This document shows, piece by piece, positions 1 through 8,447 of a stretch of DNA of 64,000 bases. The translations under genes were made by a program, and so were the position numbers. The DNA comes from Gp6-AA40 sp963723495. Lineage in GTDB: Bacteria > Acidobacteriota > Vicinamibacteria > Vicinamibacterales > UBA2999. Under the pieces are notes generated by a model. That model made no database searches. It was not told the DNA's origin and was given only the letters and a program-made list of their open reading frames with translations. Each line of letters opens with the position of its first letter. The stretch's first letter is position 1. The stretch spans positions 677,201 through 741,200 of the forward strand of contig CAVRQR010000012.1 in assembly GCA_963723495.1 (NCBI GenBank), in the 5' to 3' direction.

Positions 1-2
1 AG

Positions 3-437
3 TTCTCAACATGGCTCACGCGGATCGCTGTGCACGAAGCGCTCGCCCGCGCCCGACGTCGCGGTAGATACATGACGATGGATCCTGAGGACCCGTCGGC
101 GATCGAATTCCCTCAGGCCCAAGACGGGACGCCGGACCCGGAACGCCTGGCCATTGCCCGTGAGCTCGGAACCTTCCTGGAATCGGCGATCGATCGCCTG
201 CCGGACGGTGCGCGCGAGGTATTCATGCTGCGACAGATCGAAGGGATGAAGACCGACGAAGTCGCGGACGCGCTCGGCGTCAGCGAAGCGGTCGTCAAGA
301 CCCGGCTCTCGCGTGCACGAGGCGCGCTGCGGCGTGATCTTTACGAGCACGCGGGTCTGGCAGCAGCAAACACCTTCAGATTCCAGCGGCCGAGATGCGA
401 TCGCATCGTGCAAGCCGTACTCAGTCGTATCTCGTAG
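3..437 (+). CDS. RNA polymerase ECF sigma factor, C-terminal part (runs off left edge)
   Basis: Alternative sigma factor of the ECF family. The frame is open to the left edge of the window and already reads FSTWLTRIAVHEAL before the first possible GTG at 30, so the true start lies outside. FSTWLTRIAVHEALARARRR is the usual end of region 2. Residues LPDGAREVFMLR to VVKTRLSRARGALRR form region 4, the helix-turn-helix that reads the -35 element. A tail of about 25 residues with one Cys (RCDRIVQAVLSRI) follows and resembles tails seen on related ECF proteins. A secreted cytochrome c gene follows 104 bp downstream on the same strand. No anti-sigma factor is visible here, so any regulator lies outside or is absent. 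Confidence 0.9.
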   Translation, partial: FSTWLTRIAVHEALARARRRGRYMTMDPEDPSAIEFPQAQDGTPDPERLAIARELGTFLESAIDRLPDGAREVFMLRQIEGMKTDEVADALGVSEAVVKTRLSRARGALRRDLYEHAGLAAANTFRFQRPRCDRIVQAVLSRIS

Positions 438-541
438 CGTCTCTCCGGCTCGTGCATTCGTAACCAAATCGCAGGAACGCACTCTATCGGTCAAGGGCTC
501 CCCCTTGCGACAACTGAGCCCGCCCGGAAGGAGTGAGCGTC

Positions 542-1735
542 ATGCGACTCATCGGCGTGGCTTCGATCGCACTCGTCCTCGCGCTGACCTTCACAGCAGC
601 GTCTGCTCGCGAAGACAACCATCAACGTTTCGATGGGCAGAAGATCTTTCGCTTCGACACATTCGGCGACGAGCAGCTGTGGACGGATGTCCTGCGGCTG
701 CACGAGGCCATTCCGACCGTCAGCCCGGAGACCGCGTTGAAGGTGGGCCTCAAGGTCGACGCCGATGCACTCCCGGCCGCAGTCGTCGAGGGGATCAAGA
801 CAGGAAAGGTGAGGCTCGACAATCCCGCGCTGACGCTGGAGTTATTGCGCCTGAACGCCGTGGTCGGCGTCATGGGCAAGGTCAACCAGGCGGGGCAGCT
901 CACGAGCATCGGCATCACGTGCGCGCTATGCCATTCGAATGTCGACGACTCGTTCGACACCGGGATCGGCAAGCGGCTGGACGGGTGGGCAAACCACGAT
1001 CTTGACGTGGGGGTGATCGTCGGCCTCGCGCCGGGGCTCGACCCGGCGCTCAAGGAGGAATTCAGCAAGTGGGGCCCCGGCATGTACGACCCGCGCCACC
1101 ATGCGTTCGACGGCACGACACTCATCGGGCTGAACAGCCCCTCGGTGCCCGTCGTCACGCCACCGATCTATGGACTGCTTGGCGTCGGCTGGGAGACCCA
1201 CACTGGCGACGGTCCTATCTGGTACTGGAACAGCTACGTCGGTGTCGGGCAAATGGGTGGTCAGGGGAATTTCTCCGATCGCCGAATCGGCCTGTTCATC
1301 CAGCAGCAGCCCGATCTCGTAACGCCCAAGCTGTTCGCGCTGCTTCAGTACCAACTGCGTCTGCGGGCGCCGGAACCGCCGGAGGGCAGCTTCGATCGAC
1401 GCGCGGCGATCCGCGGCAGGCGCGTGTTCTATCGCGAAGCCGGATGCGGCTCGTGTCACTCAGGGCCAACCTACACGGACGTACGACGCGGTCAGCACCC
1501 GCCGTTCCTGCATGAACCGGCAGAGGTGGGGATGGATCCGACGTATGCGAATCGAAGCGCCACAGGCAAGTATCGAACGACACCGTTGCGCGCGTTGTGG
1601 CAGCATGCGCCGTACTTCCACGATGGCAGCGCTCCCGATCTTCCAGCCGTCGTCGAGCACTACGACAATCACTTCGGGCTGAACCTGACGGACGATCAGA
1701 AGTCTGACCTCGTGGAGTTCCTGAAGTCGTTGTGA
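542..1735 (+). CDS. Secreted di-haem cytochrome c
   Basis: Periplasmic c-type cytochrome of about 397 residues. The ATG at 542 is preferred over the GTG at 533 because a strong GGAAGGAG lies nine bases upstream of it and the protein then opens directly with a signal peptide (MRLIGVASIALVLALTFTAASA). Two haem-binding motifs are visible, CALCH near residues 127-131 and CGSCH near 302-306. The C-terminal part, with HDGSAPDLPAVVEHYD, resembles the cytochrome c peroxidase/MauG-like and 'di-haem oxidoreductase' group, in which this stretch follows the second haem. The electron partner is not known. The PQQ enzymes encoded convergently downstream are plausible donors, but that is inference. Confidence 0.85.
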   Translation: MRLIGVASIALVLALTFTAASAREDNHQRFDGQKIFRFDTFGDEQLWTDVLRLHEAIPTVSPETALKVGLKVDADALPAAVVEGIKTGKVRLDNPALTLELLRLNAVVGVMGKVNQAGQLTSIGITCALCHSNVDDSFDTGIGKRLDGWANHDLDVGVIVGLAPGLDPALKEEFSKWGPGMYDPRHHAFDGTTLIGLNSPSVPVVTPPIYGLLGVGWETHTGDGPIWYWNSYVGVGQMGGQGNFSDRRIGLFIQQQPDLVTPKLFALLQYQLRLRAPEPPEGSFDRRAAIRGRRVFYREAGCGSCHSGPTYTDVRRGQHPPFLHEPAEVGMDPTYANRSATGKYRTTPLRALWQHAPYFHDGSAPDLPAVVEHYDNHFGLNLTDDQKSDLVEFLKSL

Positions 1736-1760
1736 GGTCTGGCTCAACTCCCTCTGGTCT

Positions 1761-3251
1761 TCAACGTGCGCCAACGGGGAAGTTCGCCACTTGTCGTGCT
1801 GCGCCGGAGAGCTCGACGATGTGCAGGCCCGTGTTCGCGCGATCGGCAACGTAGACGTAGCCGCGATCGTCGACCTCCACGTTATTCGACTGAATCGCGA
1901 TCTTGCATCGCTCGTCGGCACCTTGACCGACGCAGCGGCGGTCCGTGTTCGCGGTCGTCGCCGGGATGTAGTAGCCAATCTCTTTCACGTTGAAGGGATC
2001 GCGTATGTCCAGCGCGCGTACGCCGGCGTTGAAGAAGGTGACGAAGAGGACGCGACCGTAATAGATCGGAGTGAAGCTCTCGTGCGAGGAGTGCGCACCG
2101 AACCGCCCGCCCCGCGTGCAGAAGTCGCCGCTCGCCTCGGGCACGGTCCAGGTCGAGGCGCCGACCGGCGTCGACTCGAACGTGATGTCGACCATGCGCA
2201 CCATCTGTCTCGGCTCCAGGCATTCGTTGGCCAGCGATTCACTGACCACCGCGATGAAATCGCGATGCGCCTGCGCCGTCGGGATCGGGACCGACTCACC
2301 GTGGTCGTGCCCTCCTCCCGGGACCGGCGCATTCGCGGGAAGCCTCTGCTTGGCGAACTCCGTCAGCGTCATCCCGAGGAGCGGGAATGCCGTGTGCGCG
2401 CCCGCATCGGGCGGAAGATCGATCCGGGCGATCTGCGGGTAGAGCAGATTGGCATCAGTCGGCTCTTTCGGTCCGTTGAGCAGCTTTTGACGATCGACGA
2501 TCTGCACCACTCCCGCGCGACTGGTGCCGTAGCCGAAGTAGACGCGGTTGCCTTTCGGGCCGAGCGAGATCGGTCCATGCAGCTCCGTGGGTACCGGCAT
2601 CACGGTTGATCCGGGCTGCTGGCCCGGCAGACCGAAATCGCGTATGAACTTCGGGTTCGTCGGATCACCCAGGTCGTAGATCTTCGTCATCCGGCGCGTC
2701 CGCCAGTCTTTCGGACCCGAGATGACGTAGGCGATGCCGGTATCGCACTCCCAGAAACTCTTGTGCGTGTTGACGAGGCCTTCGAGCAGCACGAGGACGC
2801 GAGTCGGCTTCGCGGGATCCGTCACGTCCCAGATCTCGTGACCCGAGTTCCCGAACGAGCGCAGCATGAACACCTTGCTCTTGTCCGCCCGCGGCAGCGT
2901 GCTGCCGCTGCACACGCGAACCATTTGCGCGCCGCCGTTCTCGCCCTCTCCTGCATCACCGGGAATGTGCGCGAGATAGCGCGGCTTCTTCGGATCGGTG
3001 ACGTCGACGATCGACGTGCCGTTTTGCTCGTCCTTACCTGTCAGCGGGTTTCGTTTCAGGCCGCCGTGATGGCCGATGTAGGCGAGCCAACGGTCACCGT
3101 GCCGATGAATCGCTGGCTGGTACGCGCTTCGGGCCTGAAGGTCGTCGTGACCCACAAGCGTCATGTCGCGCTGTTCCACCTGATGCTGCGCCGCCACCGA
3201 GGCGCCAAGGAAGATGCCGAGCACTGCGACGAACGAGGGCCACCTTTTCAT
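1761..3251 (-). CDS. Secreted LVIVD-repeat beta-propeller protein
   Basis: A 496-residue exported protein with a signal peptide (MKRWPSFVAVLGIFLGASVAA). The body consists of LVIVD-type repeats such as IWDVTDPAKPTRV, KIYDLGDPTNPKFI, VVQIVDRQ, ALDIRDPFNVKEIGYY and GLHIVELSG, the pattern of the LVIVD family, which folds as a beta-propeller. The catalytic role of the family is not established. It is the last gene of a minus-strand cassette (NIPSNAP, two PQQ dehydrogenases, ThuA-like), starting 19 bases after the ThuA-like gene with a good GGGGAGGA ribosome site. The context suggests it works with the secreted dehydrogenases. The gene is intact although its upstream neighbours are not. Confidence 0.85.
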   Translation of the reverse strand: MKRWPSFVAVLGIFLGASVAAQHQVEQRDMTLVGHDDLQARSAYQPAIHRHGDRWLAYIGHHGGLKRNPLTGKDEQNGTSIVDVTDPKKPRYLAHIPGDAGEGENGGAQMVRVCSGSTLPRADKSKVFMLRSFGNSGHEIWDVTDPAKPTRVLVLLEGLVNTHKSFWECDTGIAYVISGPKDWRTRRMTKIYDLGDPTNPKFIRDFGLPGQQPGSTVMPVPTELHGPISLGPKGNRVYFGYGTSRAGVVQIVDRQKLLNGPKEPTDANLLYPQIARIDLPPDAGAHTAFPLLGMTLTEFAKQRLPANAPVPGGGHDHGESVPIPTAQAHRDFIAVVSESLANECLEPRQMVRMVDITFESTPVGASTWTVPEASGDFCTRGGRFGAHSSHESFTPIYYGRVLFVTFFNAGVRALDIRDPFNVKEIGYYIPATTANTDRRCVGQGADERCKIAIQSNNVEVDDRGYVYVADRANTGLHIVELSGAARQVANFPVGAR

Positions 3252-3270
3252 GGCAAGCGTCCTCCCCGTG

Positions 3271-4104
3271 TTATCGGGCGAGCTCGGGTGGGATCGGCAG
3301 CGTCACCTTGCCGGTTGCTGCCCACTCCGCACCGCGCGCGAACGTGGTTCCGAATCCAATTTGCTTGACCTCACTGGGACCGTGACCCAGTGTCGTCACG
3401 AACACACGACCCGTTCCGTATTCTGTCGTCCACAAGATGGGTTGATGGATGCCTGCACCAGGAATCGGCTGTCGTGCCTTGCCGTTGTAGAGCGCGTGAT
3501 CGTCGTAGGCCGTCGCCAGCACGTGAAAGCTGCCTTCAGGCTGCCAGCGAAGGTTGGCGTACAGCTCGTCGGTCGCGACCGGGAACGACTTGAGCCCCGT
3601 GTGATCGAATGTTCGTCGTCCTTGATGTCGACGGTGAAGTCATGGCGCGCCGAATGGTGGCCGTTGTTGGTCCGCCAGTTGCCGCCACTCATCTTCTCGT
3701 ATTCAGTCCAGCCATCGAAGGCTCCGAGCGCGAGGTGATAGAGGACGACACCCTTGCCCGAGCGGACGAACGCTTCGAGCGCACCGTTGGCGCGCTCTCC
3801 CCAGCGATCCTTGTCGCCGCGGTTGTAGTAGTTGACGACCACCAGGTCGTAGTTGGCGAGCGTCTCGGGTCCCGGCGCCGCGGAACTCCTCGTTCACACG
3901 GACCTCGAACTCCCGTCGACTCGAGGATCTGTTTGAGGATCGGCGTCGTGTTCCGCCAGTCGTGCACATGCTGCCCGGTGAGGATCAGCACCTGAATCTT
4001 GTTCGGGTCCGGCGGCGGACTCGGCTGCGCGGACGCAATCGCGTCCAATTGTGAGAAGCGACAAGAGTCACCACCACGACATCGCCTACACGACTCGGCC
4101 TCAT
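3271..4104 (-). pseudogene. ThuA-like (trehalose utilization family) gene, broken by at least four frameshifts
   Basis: Reading frames must be joined to recover one protein. ATG at 4104 gives a signal-peptide-like start (MRPSRVGDVVVVTLVAS). A shift near 4050 leads into QVLILTGQHVHDWRNTT, the typical opening of the ThuA glutamine-amidotransferase-like fold. Further shifts near 3910, 3880 and 3600 lead through NEEFRGAG, ANYDLVVVNYYNRGDKDRW, LYHLALGAFDGWTEYEKMSGG, the GHHSARHDF segment and finally HQPILWTTEYGTGRVFVTTLGH to the stop. Joined in this way the protein has the normal length and order of the family (often called DUF1080-associated ThuA, role uncertain). Either the sequence has several indel errors or the gene is decaying. 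It lies between PQQ dehydrogenase 2 and the LVIVD gene. Confidence 0.8.
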
Positions 4105-4120
4105 CACCTTTGCACCTGGA

Positions 4121-4148
4121 CTTTAACCTCTGACCTTTTACCTTTGAC
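4121..4148. repeat. Heptamer array, consensus CTTTRAC (4 units)
   Basis: Four head-to-tail 7-bp units in perfect register (CTTTAAC at 4121, then CTCTGAC, CTTTTAC and CTTTGAC, ending at 4148), with a weaker unit upstream at 4108. The array starts immediately next to the stop codon of PQQ dehydrogenase 2 and fills the gap to the ThuA-like start at 4104. No function is known. It belongs to the same type of 7-bp structure seen at six other gene boundaries in this window. Confidence 0.75.
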
Positions 4149-5921
4149 CTACTCGATCGCAAAGACCCAAACCGCCCCGCCCTCCGGCACCTCCGGATAC
4201 TCCCCGGGGAACAGTCGATTGAGCGTGGCCTGCATCCCACGTGAATCACCACCCCAACCCGATTCCACCGCGACTTACTGTTTGCCATCGACCTTGAACG
4301 TCGTGGGCGGCGCGAGGATGCCGGAGTTCGTCGGGAACTCCCACAGAAGTTTGCCGGTCGAGGCGTCGAATGCGTGGAACTTGCGATCGCTCGGTGCCGC
4401 CGGTGAACACCAGACCACCGGCTGTGACGAGCATGCCGCCCCAGTTCGGTGAGTTGTCGTAGATGTGCGTCCACACCTTCTGACCGGTATCGACGTTCCA
4501 CGCCTGCACCTCGCCTACGTGAGTCGCCCCGGGCCGGATGAAGGGGCGACTTCCACCGATGCCGACGAACGGACGCCCCGGGCGTGTACGGTCGGCTGCG
4601 TGCCCATATTGGATCCGCACAGATTGTCGTTGGCCGGAATGTAGATCATCCGAGTCCGCGGGCTGAACGCAATCGGAGGCCAGTTCTTGCCACCGTGCAC
4701 ACCGGGACAGAAGTCGGCGCGCGACGCCGGTCTTCGGTTTGCGATCGGGATCGACGTCAGGCCGGCCCGTCTTCGGATCGAGGCTCCTGAAGACGTCCTG
4801 ATACACGAACGGTTTGCCCTCGACGAACTGTGATCGGTCCCGCGCTGCGTTCCAGAAACCAGATGTATCCGTTGCGCGCGACGTCGATGAGGCCCTTGAT
4901 CGTGCGGCCGTTGCGCTGGTAGTCGACCAGAATCGGTGGTGACACTTCGTCCCAGTCCCACGAATCGTTCGGATGGTACTGGTGATGGCCCTTGATCGCG
5001 CCGGTCGCCACGTCGAGCGCGATCGTGGAGGTCACATAGAGGTTGTCACCGGGGCGCTGGTCGCCGATGGTCGGACCGCCGTTGCCGGTCCCCCAGAACG
5101 CGAGGTTCGTTTCGGGATCGTAGTTGCCCGTGACCCACACCGGCGCGCCGCCGGTCTTCCATTGATCGCCCTTCGGCCATGTCTCGCTGCCCGGTTCGCC
5201 TGGCGCTGGAACGGTGTACGTTCGCCACTTCTCTTTGCCGGTCTCGACATCGAACCCGGCAACGAACCCGCGGATACCGAACTCCCCTCCTGAAGCGCCA
5301 ACCATCACCACACCACCAGCGACGAGCGGCGCGAGCGTCATGTAGTAGCCGGACTTGTTGTCCGCAACCACCGAGGTCCAGACTTCGCGACCCGTCCTCG
5401 CATCGAGCGCAACGAGCACCGCCTCGCCCGCGCGAAGAAGACCTTGTCGCCATAGAGCGCGACGCCGCGATTGGTCTGGTGCGGCACGTTCATGCCCGTT
5501 TCGAGGGGACGCCGATAGCGCCAGAGAAGATTGCCGGTCTTGACGTCGATCGCGATGACCTGGTTGTTCGGGCTGGTCACGAACATGACGCCGTTGTTCA
5601 CGAGCGGCGCGGCCTGATGCACTCGTGCCTCGCCGGTCGAAAACACCCAGGCGGGTCGCAGGCGCTGCGACGTTCGCGGGCGTGATGTCGCTGAGCGGGC
5701 TGAATCCCCAGCCGTCATACGTCCGCCGGATCATCAGCCAGTCCTGATCGTCAGGCTTCCGAAGCCGCTCGGCGGTCACCGGCTTGTAGTCTCTTGAGGA
5801 CCGCCGGCATCGGCGGGTCCGCGGGCGGTTGCTGTTGCTGACCCTGAGCACTGCTGTGGGTCAGAACAGTCGCAGCCACGCTCATCGCGAGCGCGGCAAG
5901 AACGCCACGAATAGATCTCAT
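4149..5921 (-). pseudogene. PQQ-dependent dehydrogenase 2, broken by about seven frameshifts and one in-frame stop
   Basis: ATG at 5921 opens a signal peptide (MRSIRGVLAALAMSVAATVL). Frames must then be switched near 5795, 5670, 5430, 4833, 4725, 4590 and 4395, and a TAA at 4275-4277 interrupts the last stretch (KVDGKQ, stop, VAVESGWGGD). Joined, it is a full quinoprotein propeller of about 590 residues: QAAPLVNNGVMFVTSP, QTNRGVALYG, SGGEFGIRGF (calcium-ligand Glu), GTGNGGPTIGDQ (Asn) and NDSWDWDEVSPP (catalytic Asp). The neighbouring dehydrogenase 1 has adjacent cysteines before NRG and this one does not, so a disulfide ring is absent whatever the frame errors. The gene follows dehydrogenase 1 by 8 bp. 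Sequencing error or decay cannot be separated here. Confidence 0.8.
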
Positions 5922-5929
5922 CAGACTAC

Positions 5930-7770
5930 CTATTGCGCCGACGCGGTCGGCATCGGCGCCTTTCCATCGAGCGCGAACGTGTAGACCATGGGGCGGAGGC
6001 CGGCAGCGCCGCGCCCTCCCGTACCGCTCAGAAATGACACGTGCTGGTTTCCATCGAGCTGGTAAGTGATCGGCGGCCCGATTCCTCCCTGTCCAATCTG
6101 GGCCTCCCACAGCACCTTGCCGTCTTCCGCCGCGAGCACGCGAAGACGTCCGTCGGGAATGGTCTGGAATACGAGATTGCTGGCCGTCACCACCGCGCCA
6201 CCGCCGGAGCCTCCCCCGCCCTCGACGCGCCAGCGCTCGGTGCGCGTCGCCGGATCGAACGCCACGAGGAATCCGCCTCTGAGCGTCTGCGGCGGCCCGA
6301 TGTAAGGCGGAGTCACCGGGCCGGCCACCACCTGCGGCGGCATCCTGGCCGCCACGCGGCGTACCGTTGTCCTGCACCGACCGGCCGACCTGCAGATCGA
6401 ACGGGAATGGCGACATAGGTGCGGCTGCTGAATCCGCTGACAGGCATGTAGACGAGCCGCGTGTTCGGGCTGTACGCCTTCGCCGCCCAGTTGGCGGCGC
6501 CTCCCGACGCGGGTGATATCACCGCGGGCTGCGTGGTCGTGTAGTACGCCTCGCTATTGATTTCGGCCGCCCGTCTGCGGTCGTGGCCGCTCGCCCAGTT
6601 GAGCGGCGCAAAGGGCGTCGCAGAGAGGAACTGACCGGTGATGCGGTCGAGCACGTAGAGGAATCCGCCTTTGCTCGCCTGTATCAGGACCTTGCGCACA
6701 CGCCCCTCGATCTCGATGTCAGCGAGGATGAGTTGCTGCACCGTGTCGATGTCCCACGAGTCGCCCGGCACGGCCTGGTAATGCCACTTCAGTTCCCCGG
6801 TGTCCGCATTGACCGCCAGGATGGAGGACACGTACAGGTTGTCGTAGCCGTCCTGTCCACGGAGTATCTGCGGCCACGGCACGCCGTTGCCGGTACCGAC
6901 ATAAATCAGGTTGGCTTCGGGGTCGTAGGAGAGGCCGTCCCACAGCGAGCCGCCGCCACCGTATTTCCACCACTCACCAGTCCACGTCTTCGCGGCAGCC
7001 TCGAGTGCCTTGTTCTCGAACGGCTTTGACGGGTCCCCGGGTACTGTGTAGAAGCGCCACAACTCGCGGCCGTTGTCGACGTCGAAGGCCGAGAAGAACC
7101 CTCGGTGCGGCGTGAACTCCCCCCCGGCAGCACCCACGATGACCTTGTTCCCCGCCACCCGCGGCGCCATCGTGATCGAGTAACCCGTCGAATCCTCCGG
7201 CAGGAGTCGGGTCGACCAGAGCAGCTTCCCAGATTTCCTGTCCAGCGCAACCATCCGGCCGTCGATGACCGGCGCAAGCACCTTCCCGTCGTGGAGCGCG
7301 ATGCCTCGATTCACGACGCCGCAGCAGATGCCGCGGTTGGCGCCGGGAGTGCTGAACGATCGATCGACCTTGGGGTCGTAGCGCCAGAGCTCGCGCCCGG
7401 TGCGCGCGTCCACGGCAAACACGATGCTCCAGTTCGTAATCGCGTAGAGGACGCCGCCCGACAAGAGCGGCGTCGCCTCTTGACTACCGCCGCCCTCGCC
7501 CACGACGGATGTCCAGACCAGCCCCAGCCGGCTCACATTCGAACGGTTGATCTGGTCAAGCGGGCTGTATCGTGTCTCCCCCGGATCGTTGCCGTAGGAG
7601 ATCCATTCCCCGCTCCGCCACGCGGCCGTCCGATCGTTGTCTCGCGACGAACCGGGCTGCCGGGCCGATCCGATCCAGCTTCCCGCACCGACGCATGCGA
7701 TCACGACGACGCACGCAAGCCACCGGGAGAGAGCTCGAGGACGCCAGGATTTGCGCAAGCCGTAGAGCAT
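5930..7770 (-). CDS. PQQ-dependent dehydrogenase 1 (methanol/ethanol-type quinoprotein), two frameshifts
   Basis: Exported PQQ enzyme of about 613 residues, expected to oxidise an alcohol or similar substrate in the periplasm. The start at 7770 gives an N-terminal hydrophobic anchor (RWLACVVVIACVGAGSWIG). Family hallmarks are ISYGNDPGETRYSPLDQI at the first propeller blade, the vicinal cysteines of GICCGVVNRG, GGEFTPHRGFF, GTGNGVPWPQ and GDSWDIDTVQQ (metal and catalytic residues). The frame shifts near 6402 (after SRTYVA) and near 6352 (into VAARMPPQVVAGPVTPP), after which the last blades and a normal end follow. Only two single-base changes are needed, so the real gene may be intact. It starts 9 bp after the NIPSNAP gene. 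The substrate cannot be read from the sequence. Confidence 0.82.
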
Positions 7771-7779
7771 AAATGACCG

Positions 7780-8355
7780 CTACTTCATCGGCGAGTAGTC
7801 GGAGGCGCTCATCAGGAACGTGTTGGTCTTCAACGGCACGAAGTACTTCTTCCGCAGGGCATCCCATTCCGGATCCTTGCCGAACGCGGCCCAGACTTCC
7901 TCGCGGTGGGCGCGATCGCGATAGGCGAGCATCCAGACGAGCGTGTTGGGATCGCCCAGGTGCTGCCATACGCCAAGGATCTCCGCACCGTGCTTGACGA
8001 AGAGCGCGACTTCCTTCTCGCGGAATCGCTGGTGCAGCTCGTTGATGCCGCCTTTGAACTGCCCGACGCCGTCGCGGCTCGGATCCGCCGTGTACATGCG
8101 AATCTCGAAGCAGCGCGAGCTCGGAGCGACGTTCTTGGAAAGATTCTCGGGCAGCGCGGCTTTCGGTCCGCACGGCGACGGCGGCTCGGCCGGCGCACCC
8201 TGGCCGCGGCCGCCCTGTTGTGGAGGGCCGCCCTGCTGCGCAGCCTCGACGCCACGCGTCGCGAAGAATCCGCTGGCCGCTGCGATCCCGATGACCATGC
8301 CCATGACGGCACTCACAGCAATGCTCGAACCTTTGAATGCAACGCGTTTCGTCAT
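7780..8355 (-). CDS. Exported NIPSNAP-domain protein
   Basis: A protein of about 191 residues. Start ATG at 8355 was chosen because GGGAGAG precedes it and a hydrophobic export segment (SSIAVSAVMGMVIGIAAAS) follows. A low-complexity linker rich in Gly, Gln and Pro leads to a NIPSNAP domain, a ferredoxin-like alpha/beta fold, recognisable from FEIRMYTADPSRDGVG, LFVKHGAEILGVW, NTLVWMLAYRDRAHR and FGKDPEWDALRKKY. The biochemical role of NIPSNAP domains in bacteria is unsettled. It is the first gene of the minus-strand PQQ/ThuA/LVIVD cassette and diverges from the ADOP permease gene, so the 92 bp between 8356 and 8447 should hold both promoters. I could not assign -35/-10 boxes there. Confidence 0.85.
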   Translation of the reverse strand: MTKRVAFKGSSIAVSAVMGMVIGIAAASGFFATRGVEAAQQGGPPQQGGRGQGAPAEPPSPCGPKAALPENLSKNVAPSSRCFEIRMYTADPSRDGVGQFKGGINELHQRFREKEVALFVKHGAEILGVWQHLGDPNTLVWMLAYRDRAHREEVWAAFGKDPEWDALRKKYFVPLKTNTFLMSASDYSPMK

Positions 8356-8447
8356 TGTGCTCTCCCTCATGCTGGACCGCCGGGAGTTTACCAACCTTTG
8401 CGGCGCATTCCCCGTCAAAGTCGCTGCACCTTTGCCGGGAGAGACGC

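Noticed and set aside
1791..2609. 272-codon plus-strand frame opposite the LVIVD gene
   Set aside because: Arginine-rich shadow of a real gene on the other strand, without ribosome site or motif. Similar long shadows at 16131-17429, 41189-42910 and 53436-54590 were rejected for the same reason.
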